From Terriglobales bacterium (GTDB lineage Bacteria > Acidobacteriota > Terriglobia > Terriglobales > Gp1-AA117): a DNA stretch of 5,287 nucleotides. The DNA lies in assembly GCA_030150795.1 (NCBI GenBank), contig JASLFF010000169.1, forward strand, positions 1 through 5,287, in the 5' to 3' direction. Position 1 is the stretch's first letter, and each line of letters begins with the position of its first letter. The translations under genes and the position numbers were made by a program. This document shows, piece after piece, positions 1 to 4,966 of this stretch. The notes beneath the pieces were generated by a model. It did no database searches. It saw only the letters and a program-made list of their open reading frames with translations, and was not told the origin of the DNA.

Positions 1-7
1 ATTCCCC

Positions 8-38
8 ATCCGGGTTCATCTGCGCAAATCTGCGGCAA
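8..38 (+). repeat. Periodic spacer repeat, ATCTGCG type
   Basis: The core ATCTGCG recurs at a 10-bp step, with a degenerate first unit (ATCCGGG). Positions 16-38 fit a 23-bp frame seen three more times in the window: TCATC, NGYG, two free bases, AATC, NGYG, two free bases, AA (see 107-129, 3693-3715 on minus, 3847-3869). It lies beyond the 3' end of the minus-strand gene at 126-983. No gene is visible in positions 1-125. The function is unknown. Confidence 0.6.
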
Positions 39-60
39 CATGGTTTTGCTTTTCAAATTT

Positions 61-132
61 CGGCGATTTTGTCAATGATGGCAATTCTGGCAATTTCAGA
101 TCAGTGTCATCAGTGCTAATCAGTGTTAAAGG
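61..132 (+). repeat. Two adjacent periodic spacer repeats (GGCAATT type and ATCAGTG type)
   Basis: Positions 61-98 carry a GGCAATTCT/GGCAATTTC pair at a 9-bp step, preceded by looser relatives. Positions 99-132 carry three ATCAGTG units at steps of 9 and 10 bp, ending in TTAAAGG. The ATCAGTG block at 107-129 has the same 23-bp frame as the ATCTGCG and ATCCGCG arrays elsewhere in the window, but with a different core shared by all its units. The stop codon of the minus-strand gene (positions 128-126) lies inside this repeat, so the array may have been inserted at, or has eroded, the end of that gene. Confidence 0.6.
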
Positions 133-983
133 TTTTTTGCCAGCTCGCTCAGCTCCACCACATCCAGCGGACAATCTTTCCAATTATGTTTCCAGCACAC
201 AATCACATCGCACTTATCTTTGCGATGCCTGTGCTTCTTGAAGTTCCTGCTCTCAAATTCAAATTCAATCCTCACGCGCTGCCACACCCCGGGCGCTACT
301 TCGCGCATCGCAATGCAATCAGGGAACCCCGCCTGTAGCCGATGCACCACAAATCCGAGCTTCCGCGCCATCATGCCAAACACAAACACCACGCCCAGCT
401 CATTCGTCGGCTCGTGCGCCAGCTCCGGCCATGGCAACGGCCGCCCATATACCGGACGGTCCCGCATAATCCCGCCTTTCCGGAACCTCTTGTTCTCGCG
501 TTTATCTTCAGCTTGAATGATCGGCTTTGCCGTGGCATTTGCGCCTGCTGCAGCCGTGTTTGTGGCAGCGCTATTTTGAGCTTGCCCAATCATCTGCAGC
601 ACATCTCCCCATTGCCGTTTCATCTGGTGTTTGCTGGCAAACTTGCAGAACCCATCCGCCGTTCCTCGCCAGCTACCGTAAAGTCTTTGGAATGGCTTTC
701 CGCTGAATCTGCCGGCTCGTTCATATTCCAATATGCTCGGCAGCTTCTTTAGCTTGCGCGCTACGCTCGCCCAGTCCCGCAGCACAGTCTCTTCCGCCGG
801 ACTATAACCGGGCCCAATGCCTTCCAACCCGGCAGCTTGCAGCGCTTTGCGTAGGCTTCCCAGATTCTTGTAAACATGTTTCGTTCGTACGCCGGCCATT
901 GCCCGCAGCTCGCGCAGAGTAGGGGTACGGTGGAGTTTCTTGGCACACACACGGATAGCACTCACGATCTCTTCTCTTGTCAT
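126..983 (-). CDS. Homing-endonuclease-associated-repeat protein with PD-(D/E)XK-like C-terminus
   Basis: The protein is 285 aa. Residues 1-53 match the short helical repeat found beside HNH and homing endonucleases (pattern: TREEIV.AI, then R.PTLREL, then a G..S...AL end). A weaker second copy covers about 62-115. Such repeats are thought to bind DNA. Residues 120-175 form an Ala/Gln/Lys-rich linker. The C-terminal domain, about 190-285, has NELGVVF, then GFPDCIA (P221, D222), then RIEFEFES (E240, E242, E244), then CDVIVCW (258-264). This order fits a restriction-endonuclease fold with D222 and E240 as metal ligands. The usual lysine of E-x-K is replaced by E242, so catalysis is unproven; K249 or K250 could substitute. 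The ATG at 983 has no strong ribosome site. The stop lies in a spacer repeat. Sequence-specific DNA binding or cleavage is inferred. Confidence 0.75.
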   Translation of the reverse strand: MTREEIVSAIRVCAKKLHRTPTLRELRAMAGVRTKHVYKNLGSLRKALQAAGLEGIGPGYSPAEETVLRDWASVARKLKKLPSILEYERAGRFSGKPFQRLYGSWRGTADGFCKFASKHQMKRQWGDVLQMIGQAQNSAATNTAAAGANATAKPIIQAEDKRENKRFRKGGIMRDRPVYGRPLPWPELAHEPTNELGVVFVFGMMARKLGFVVHRLQAGFPDCIAMREVAPGVWQRVRIEFEFESRNFKKHRHRKDKCDVIVCWKHNWKDCPLDVVELSELAKNL

Positions 984-1017
984 GATTGTTCTCGCAGTCG
1001 GTTTTTATTGGGATTCG

Positions 1018-1052
1018 CTTGAAAACAGAAAAGCCACCGCTTTGGGTGGCTT
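1018..1052 (-). terminator. Terminator-like hairpin upstream of the 126-983 gene
   Basis: An 8-bp perfect stem (AAGCCACC at 1031-1038 with GGTGGCTT at 1045-1052) encloses a 6-nt loop. Read on the minus strand it is followed by TTTTCTGTTTTC, a broken U-tract, as in a Rho-independent terminator. It sits about 48 bp upstream of the minus-strand start codon at 983. It could end transcripts entering from the right or act as a leader attenuator. No leader peptide or riboswitch is recognised. The plus-strand side has no immediate T-tract. Confidence 0.45.
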
Positions 1053-1117
1053 GGTCTTGAAGTCTTCTTTAACGAAAAGACATTCGGGCAAAACGAATAG
1101 CGGGGAGCTTACGCACA

Positions 1118-1148
1118 AGGCCAAGAGCCAAAGGCCAAAAGCCAAGAG
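1118..1148 (+). repeat. CCAAGAG/CCAAAAG period-7 array
   Basis: Four near-identical 7-8 bp units (CCAAGAG, CCAAAGG, CCAAAAG, CCAAGAG) run in tandem. A second, more diverged array of the same words lies at 1303-1336, and a trace (GGCCAAGAAAAACC) at 2089-2102 after the RAYT gene. The array forms the left end of a larger duplicated unit. It has no coding potential. Confidence 0.65.
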
Positions 1149-1248
1149 CTGTTTTCCCCCCTACTTATATATGCACTCAAAACCCACTTCTGGGGACACG
1201 TTTTTCCAATTTTATTTTTGCGTCTGATAACGCTGCCAACACCACCAT

Positions 1249-1305
1249 AATCGTGTAGCTGTGTTTCGCCGATACAATCACAATCGTGTGGCACAGACCG
1301 GAGCC
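1249..1305 (+). repeat. Two degenerate REP copies
   Basis: At 1249-1266 the REP flank and GTAG (1255-1258) run straight into CTGTGTTT, as if the left arm and loop were deleted. At 1282-1305 the flank AATCGTGTGG and the left arm CACAG are followed directly by ACCGG, as if the right arm were deleted. Both match the intact copies at 1442-1489 and 2030-2074 on either side of the break. I read them as decayed or internally deleted REPs. Confidence 0.5.
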
Positions 1306-1447
1306 AAGAGCCAAAGTCCAATGGCGAAGAGCCAATGTCTGGTTTCCCCCTCTGCTTACTAGTGTGCGATTTCCGACCCTCCGGGACATTTTTTTCAAAC
1401 TTTATTTTTACGTCTGATAACACTCCTGACCTGTCAACAATAATTAT

Positions 1448-1471
1448 GTAGCGCAGCCGCCCCCGGCTGTG
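1448..1471 (+). repeat. REP hairpin 5' of RAYT (GTAG type)
   Basis: GTAG at 1448-1451 is followed at once by a hairpin: CGCAGCCG (1452-1459), loop CCCC, CGGCTGTG (1464-1471), 8 bp with one G-U pair. A GTAG-type tetranucleotide at the foot of an imperfect palindrome is the known recognition signature of REP elements for RAYT enzymes in enterobacteria. The similarity extends over 1442-1489 and stops exactly at the RAYT start codon. Confidence 0.8.
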
Positions 1472-1489
1472 TTTGAATAAACCGGCCCC

Positions 1490-1951
1490 ATGAAAACTCG
1501 CAAGTATGACTATCGCCGCAACCTTCCTCATATTGAGAAAGGTGGACGGGAACATTTCATCACTTTTGACACTTACTTGCGCTGGGAACTGCCGCCCTTG
1601 GCTCGCGATCTGGTATTGGAGCACTGTGTCCATGACAACGGGACGAAAATGCAGCTCTATATCGCGGTAGTCATGCCAGATCATGTGCACATGATTTTCA
1701 TGCCACTTGAAACCGAGAAGCATGAAACTTTTACCTTTGAAGAAATTGTCGGAGCCATCAAGGGGGCTTCGTCCCATTCTGTGAACAAAGCGCTCAAAAG
1801 ATCGGGGACCGTCTGGCAAGATGAGTCGTTTGACCATGTCATCCGGCACGCGGAGAGCCTGGAAGCGAAGATCCGATATGTCCGGGAAAATCCAGTCAGG
1901 AAGGGTCTGGTCTCACGCCCTGAAGATTACAAGTGGCTGTGGGAAGAATGA
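1490..1951 (+). CDS. REP-associated tyrosine transposase (RAYT, IS200/Y1 family)
   Basis: This is a 153-aa single-domain Y1 HUH protein. The HUH motif is MPDHVHMIF (H65, H67). The following helix region carries FEEIVGAIKGASSH, then WQDESFDHVIRH (109-120), then IRYVRENPVRKGLV, where Y130 lines up with the catalytic tyrosine that precedes the NPV motif in the E. coli enzyme. The tail DYKWLW is also family-typical. RAYTs nick and rejoin single-stranded REP DNA and are thought to spread REPs; unlike IS200 they seldom move themselves. The length is normal and all key residues are present, so it looks active. No ribosome site is visible: the REP-containing repeat ends at the base before ATG, and an RNA hairpin ending 18 nt upstream could limit translation. 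Matching REP copies flank it in the same orientation. Confidence 0.92.
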   Translation: MKTRKYDYRRNLPHIEKGGREHFITFDTYLRWELPPLARDLVLEHCVHDNGTKMQLYIAVVMPDHVHMIFMPLETEKHETFTFEEIVGAIKGASSHSVNKALKRSGTVWQDESFDHVIRHAESLEAKIRYVRENPVRKGLVSRPEDYKWLWEE

Positions 1952-2035
1952 AGGACGCGCTCACATCTTCTCACCCCTTCAGATCTGAGATAGAAACTCC
2001 AAGGCCAACGACGAACTGGATACCACGAGAATCGT

Positions 2036-2059
2036 GTGGCACAGCCGCCCTCGGCTGTG
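2036..2059 (+). repeat. REP hairpin 3' of RAYT (GTGG type)
   Basis: GTGG at 2036-2039 is followed by a perfect 8-bp hairpin: CACAGCCG (2040-2047), loop CCCT, CGGCTGTG (2052-2059). The matching repeat spans 2030-2074 and includes the shared 3' flank GTGTTTTGA and GGCCCC. It lies 84 bp after the RAYT stop and has the same orientation as the copy at 1448-1471. As a stable hairpin followed by TTTTGA, it could also help end RAYT transcription. Confidence 0.8.
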
Positions 2060-2127
2060 TTTTGATCTGGCCCCTTTCTTATCGTCAAGGCCAAGAAAAA
2101 CCAATGATGTCAGCCAATATGGACTTT

Positions 2128-2142
2128 GGGGTTTTCAACCCC
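2128..2142 (+). other. Small hairpin in the leader of the pentapeptide gene
   Basis: GGGGTT (2128-2133) pairs with AACCCC (2137-2142) across a 3-nt loop, ending 24 bp before the GTG start at 2167. There is no T-tract. It may be a 5'-UTR structure or chance; no known riboswitch is recognised. Confidence 0.25.
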
Positions 2143-2166
2143 TGCTAATGCTAGTACCTTAAAGAT

Positions 2167-3159
2167 GTGGCTAATCCAGAGCATCTTATGGCCTTGGAAC
2201 AAGGCATTCCTCACTGGAATGAGTGGAGAGCACAAAATCCCACAACCGATCCTGATTTGTCGGCGTCAGACATGCACGGCCAGTTTCTTCGCGGGGCAAA
2301 TCTTAGCAATGCAGACTTGCGAGGCACCGAACTTGCCCGAACGGACTTACGCGAAGCACAACTTCATAAGGCTGACTTGTACAGGGCATCGCTATGGCGA
2401 GCAAATCTAAGCAAGGCAGATCTCAGCAATGCAGATCTTAGCAGTGCGAATCTCAATGGTGCCATTGCCCAGGGTACGAACTTCCAGGATGCAAATCTAC
2501 GATTTGCTCGAATGACTGCTGCAGACGTATCCGGCGCCAATTTCACCGGCTGTTCTGTATACGGATGCTCGTTTTGGAACTTGAAGGGTACGCCCATGGA
2601 GCAATTTGGGATCGTGATTACTCCTCAAACCGAACCTGCCATAACCGTCGACAATATCGAAGTTGCCCAGTTCATTTATCTCCTGCTGAAGAATCAAAAA
2701 ATCCGCGATGTGATCGATACGATTACGGCCAAAGTAGTCCTGATTTTGGGACGCTTCACTCCGGCAAGAAAGGCCATTTTGGAACAACTGAAGTATTCTT
2801 TGCGCAACCGTAATTATTTGCCGATAATATTCGATTTTGACGGACCCACCACACGGGACCTAACCGAAACCGTTTCCACGTTGGCTCATATGGCACGTTT
2901 TGTAATCGCTGATATCACAGATGCAAAGAGTATCCCTCAGGAGCTTGAACACATCGTCCCGCACTTGCCTTCGGTTCCAGTTGTTCCGTTATTGCTTGCA
3001 TCTCAGGCTCAATACGGAATGTTCGAGCACATTCAACGCTACCCATGGGTATTAGCGCCGGTTCAATATGAAACGGAAGATGACTTGCTCTCAAGCCTGG
3101 AGGTTAGAGTAATTCTTCCCGCCGAAGCCGCAGCCACAAAACGCATCATGAAGAAGTAA
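2167..3159 (+). CDS. Pentapeptide-repeat protein with conserved alpha/beta (possibly TIR-like) C-terminal domain
   Basis: The protein is 330 aa. Residues 1-29 (MANPEHL then WNEWRAQNP) are a conserved head of this protein type, which favours the GTG at 2167 over the in-frame ATG at 2188. Residues 30 to about 135 form some 20 pentapeptide repeats of A(D/N)Lxx type (ANLSNADLRG, ADLSNADLSSANL), expected to fold as a right-handed quadrilateral beta helix. After a linker (about 140-188), residues 188-320 alternate hydrophobic strands and helices: KVVLILGRF, then NYLPIIFDF, then ETVSTLAHMARFVIADITD, then SIPQELEHIVP, then VPVVPLLLA. That layout resembles TIR or related Rossmann-like folds, with E259 or E261 as a candidate catalytic glutamate; this is inference only. 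There is no signal peptide or membrane span, so it is probably cytoplasmic. The substrate and role are unknown. It stands alone, with no clear ribosome site. Confidence 0.85.
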   Translation: MANPEHLMALEQGIPHWNEWRAQNPTTDPDLSASDMHGQFLRGANLSNADLRGTELARTDLREAQLHKADLYRASLWRANLSKADLSNADLSSANLNGAIAQGTNFQDANLRFARMTAADVSGANFTGCSVYGCSFWNLKGTPMEQFGIVITPQTEPAITVDNIEVAQFIYLLLKNQKIRDVIDTITAKVVLILGRFTPARKAILEQLKYSLRNRNYLPIIFDFDGPTTRDLTETVSTLAHMARFVIADITDAKSIPQELEHIVPHLPSVPVVPLLLASQAQYGMFEHIQRYPWVLAPVQYETEDDLLSSLEVRVILPAEAAATKRIMKK

Positions 3160-3332
3160 AGGACCGACATTCATCCGCGACTGACCCACGGCCCCTGTCT
3201 TTGCGACGGCCTTTGACGCAGCGCACACTATTCTGGCGATGAAAGCTGTACGTGGGCAAACGGTACCGGGCGTCGCCAACGGAGGCAAGTAAGAGTGGTT
3301 CGACGACAATCCGATGGGTTTGCCGCGCCAAT
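3160..3332. other. Convergent intergenic region with possible decayed coding fragment
   Basis: Between the convergent genes, the plus-strand frame from 3185 reads APVFATAFDAAHTILAMKAV and on to a TAA at 3290-3292, then stays in frame as EWFDDNPMGLPRQFIL into the 3' end of the minus-strand gene. The composition looks protein-like, but there is no start or usable length. It may be the remnant of a disrupted gene or chance. I do not recognise the family. No terminator hairpin with a T-tract was found for either flanking gene. Confidence 0.3.
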
Positions 3333-3650
3333 TTATCCTCGGCTCTGCGCCATCACCATCCCCGCCAGCCCCAATCCCATCCCCACGCAAAACGCCGGGC
3401 TCGCCACCAGAAACAGCACGACGAAAATCAGCACCATCACCGCCACGATCTTTGCATGATGCAACGTGTAATCGAAAACCAGCAGGACCACCAGCGACGC
3501 GAGTATCGCAACCAGGCAATATCCCGCCTGCGCCAGCGTGAAACTTCCATGGCGGTAATAGCGCACCGCGCCGACGGCAAAAATCGCCACGCCGAGCAAA
3601 AGTAAAATCGCGGGTCCCTTGGCCACGCCGCTTTGAGATTGCTGATTCAT
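3333..3650 (-). CDS. Small hypothetical integral membrane protein
   Basis: From the ATG at 3650 the product is 105 aa. It begins MNQQSQSGVAKGP and has three clear hydrophobic segments, about residues 14-30 (AILLLLGVAIFAVGAV), 40-60 (AGYCLVAILASLVVLLVF) and 67-87 (KIVAVMVLIFVVLFLVA), plus a Gly/Met-rich hydrophobic tail (GMGLGLAGMVMA). A polar RYYRHG loop separates the first two. No signal peptide cleavage site or catalytic motif is seen, and I do not recognise the family. An in-frame GTG at 3668 would add six residues, but it lies inside the inverted repeat, so ATG is preferred. Neither start has a good ribosome site. It is divergent from the methyltransferase gene and convergent with the pentapeptide gene. 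Confidence 0.65.
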   Translation of the reverse strand: MNQQSQSGVAKGPAILLLLGVAIFAVGAVRYYRHGSFTLAQAGYCLVAILASLVVLLVFDYTLHHAKIVAVMVLIFVVLFLVASPAFCVGMGLGLAGMVMAQSRG

Positions 3651-3663
3651 TGGGACGAAGAAT

Positions 3664-3724
3664 ATCACCGCGGAGGCACGGAGAAGAAAAACTTACCGCG
3701 GATTAACACGGATGAACGCGGATT
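3664..3724 (-). repeat. Left arm of large inverted repeat (ATCCGCG + CTCCGTG modules)
   Basis: Read on the minus strand, this arm has three ATCCGYG units at 10-bp steps ending in CCGCGGTAAG, then an AT-rich link, then TTCTCCGTG and CCTCCGCGGTG. It is the reverse complement of 3838-3921 with few mismatches, the right arm having extra TCTCCGCG units. It ends about 14 bp before the ATG of the minus-strand gene, so that gene's leader carries the same module, in the same orientation, as the methyltransferase leader. Confidence 0.75.
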
Positions 3725-3791
3725 GGGGAATTGAAGCCAGTGGTTAGACTTTATTCCCGAATCTCATCACATTTTTGTTCTCCTTAGATTT

Positions 3792-3831
3792 CCGATCACC
3801 CGATCACGCGCGATCACCAGATCACCAGATC
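3792..3831 (+). repeat. GATC-rich period-8 array, copy 1
   Basis: GATCACC-type units repeat at 8-10 bp. Six GATC sites fall at 3794, 3802, 3812, 3820, 3828 and 3838. The block 3792-3826 is identical over 35 bp to 4834-4868. It sits in the spacer between the two inverted-repeat arms. GATC clusters can be adenine-methylation targets, but no such methylase is shown here. Confidence 0.75.
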
Positions 3832-3837
3832 TTTCTC

Positions 3838-3921
3838 GATCCGCGTCCATCCGCGTTAATCCGCGGTAAGTCTTGTTTTCTCCGTGTCTCCGCGTCTCCG
3901 CGTCTCCGCGCCTCCGTGGTA
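3838..3921 (+). repeat. Right arm of large inverted repeat, with expanded TCTCCGCG array
   Basis: ATCCGCG units at 10-bp steps (3838-3870) are followed by an AT-rich link and then TCTCCGTG plus TCTCCGCG units at 8-bp steps (about 3880-3912), closing in CCTCCGTGGT. Compared with the left arm it carries about three more 8-bp units, which suggests copy-number change. It ends about 80 bp before the methyltransferase ATG at 4001. Positions 3922-4000 show no further clear element. Confidence 0.75.
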
Positions 3922-4000
3922 GATGTTTTTGGGTTGCGGCTCTGCCGCTGCGTCAATCCGCGTAAGGTTTTTATCCCTCCACCGCAATACAATATCCTTC

Positions 4001-4771
4001 ATGCCCCAATCTTCCACTGAGCGCTTTACCGGCCGCGTTGACAATTATGTTCGCTATCGACCCCAATACCCGCCGCAGGTGATTGACGCCTTGCGCCACG
4101 ATTGCGGGCTGCGGCCGGAACACACCATCGCCGACATCGCTTCCGGGACTGGCATCTTCACGCGGCTTCTGCTGGAGAACGGGAACCGCGTTTTCGCCGT
4201 CGAGCCCAATGCTGAAATGCGTGCCGCCAGCGCTCACCTGCAGGAATCGTTCCCTCGTCTGGCTTTGGTTGTCGGCGCCGCTGAAGCAACCACGCTGCCT
4301 GCCGCTTCAGTGGATTTCATCACCGTGGCCCAGGCCGCGCATTGGCTGGAGCCGGAGCAGGCGCGCGCAGAATTTGAGCGGATTCTTAAGCCGCGTGGCT
4401 GGTGCGTGCTCCTTTGGAATGAGCGCCGCATCACCGGCAATCCTTTTTTGGATGACTACGAGCAGCTTCTGCACAGGCATTGCGCCGAATATAAGGACAA
4501 ACGCCACGGACAAACAGCCCCAATAGCCCAGGCGTTTTTCACCGGCGTCCAATATCACCAGCGCGTTTTTGAATACCAGCAGGAATTTGACTTTGCGGGG
4601 CTGGCCGGACGGCTGTTCTCCTCTTCCTACTGTCCTTTACAGGAAGATCCGGCCCATGCGCCAATGATGCAGGAGCTTGAGCGTATTTTTCAGGCCCACG
4701 CGCGCCGGAATACGGTTCGCATCGACTACGATACCCGCGTGTTCTTTGGACAGTTGCATCCTCAGGAATGA
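4001..4771 (+). CDS. Class I SAM-dependent methyltransferase
   Basis: The product is 256 aa and should transfer a methyl group from S-adenosylmethionine. It opens with STERFTGRVDNYVRYRPQYP, the usual head of this Methyltransf_11-type group. Motif I is IADIASGTG (43-51), the SAM-binding glycine loop. The acidic end of strand 2 is FAVEPN (E68), the next conserved stretch is GAAEATTLPAASVD (92-105), and the motif around strand 5 is ILKPRGWCVLLW (128-139). The C-terminal half is the variable substrate-binding part, so the substrate cannot be named. The length is normal. The ATG at 4001 is chosen because family similarity begins there; the frame is open to 3923, but that stretch runs out of the spacer repeat. 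No ribosome site precedes it (TATCCTTC). It is flanked by matching spacer repeats at 3792-3921 and 4834-4901. Confidence 0.88.
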   Translation: MPQSSTERFTGRVDNYVRYRPQYPPQVIDALRHDCGLRPEHTIADIASGTGIFTRLLLENGNRVFAVEPNAEMRAASAHLQESFPRLALVVGAAEATTLPAASVDFITVAQAAHWLEPEQARAEFERILKPRGWCVLLWNERRITGNPFLDDYEQLLHRHCAEYKDKRHGQTAPIAQAFFTGVQYHQRVFEYQQEFDFAGLAGRLFSSSYCPLQEDPAHAPMMQELERIFQAHARRNTVRIDYDTRVFFGQLHPQE

Positions 4772-4800
4772 TCTCTGGCTTGTACTGAGCCAAATTCTTT

Positions 4801-4905
4801 ATCCGCGATCATCCGTATCGGTCCTGCTCTTTCCCGATCACCCGATCACGCGCGATCACCAGATCACCCGATCTCTCTCCGCGTCTCCGCGCCTCCGTGG
4901 TGAAA
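4801..4905 (+). repeat. Spacer repeat module, second direct copy (ATCCGCG, GATCACC, TCTCCGCG)
   Basis: In order: a short ATCCGCG/ATCATCCG remnant (4801-4817), the GATC array (4834-4873, 35 bp identical to copy 1), then CTCTCCGCG and TCTCCGCG units ending CCTCCGTGGTGAAA (4873-4905). Relative to the copy upstream of the methyltransferase, the ATCCGCG part between the GATC array and the CTCCGCG array is missing. It lies about 65 bp upstream of the nuclease-like gene at 4967, again pointing toward a gene start. Confidence 0.75.
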
Positions 4906-4966
4906 GCTTTAAAGCGACCCACGCAAAACACTTTCCCTTGGCGGCAATCTGCGCTACAACATCTTC

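Larger units (their letters stand above)
1119..1489 (+). repeat. Diverged tandem duplication upstream of RAYT
   Basis: Two units lie head to tail, about 1119-1268 and 1302-1472, offset by 183 bp at the left end and 190 bp at the right. Shared landmarks in order are the CCAAGAGCC array, a TTTCCCCC run, a GGGACA motif, a T-rich stretch, TTTATTTTT, CGTCTGATAAC (1221-1231 and 1411-1421), and an AATCGTGTAG-type tetranucleotide site. The best-conserved block is 1192-1231 against 1382-1421. Only the second unit carries an intact REP hairpin. Together with the hairpin at 1031-1052 this accounts for the 984-1489 gap; I see no gene in it. Confidence 0.65.

Noticed and set aside
342..752. Plus-strand open frame (136 codons) inside the 126-983 gene
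   Set aside because: Antisense to a minus-strand gene with recognisable domains. The translation is rich in His, Arg and Pro and has no motif.
1109..1849. Long minus-strand open frame (246 codons) across the RAYT gene and its leader
   Set aside because: It is antisense to the RAYT gene, which has full catalytic motifs, and it continues through non-coding duplicated repeats. No recognisable domain.
1490..1951. Complete IS200/IS605 insertion sequence
   Set aside because: No tnpB partner or IS200-type ends are seen. The NPV motif context and flanking REP hairpins point to a RAYT instead.
2364..2597. Minus-strand repetitive frame reading RSALLRSALLRFA
   Set aside because: The periodicity is the mirror of the pentapeptide repeats on the plus strand, not an independent protein.
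3091..3519. Minus-strand open frame of 142 codons overlapping three features
   Set aside because: It overlaps the end of the pentapeptide gene and most of the membrane-protein gene in another frame. Gly/Arg-rich composition typical of a shadow frame in GC-rich DNA.
3792..3841. Replication origin suggested by GATC clustering
   Set aside because: No DnaA boxes, AT-rich unwinding element or replication gene is seen. The GATC sites follow from the repeated GATCACC word.
3792..3912. CRISPR array
   Set aside because: Units are 8-10 bp and nearly contiguous, with no 25-40 bp unique spacers and no cas genes nearby.
3923..4000. N-terminal extension of the methyltransferase
   Set aside because: The 26 added residues begin just after the spacer repeat and have no family similarity. 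The conserved head STERF starts at residue 4 from the ATG at 4001.
4774..4800. Terminator after the methyltransferase gene
   Set aside because: Only a 5-bp stem (TGGCT/AGCCA) with a 7-nt loop and no proper T-tract; too weak to call.
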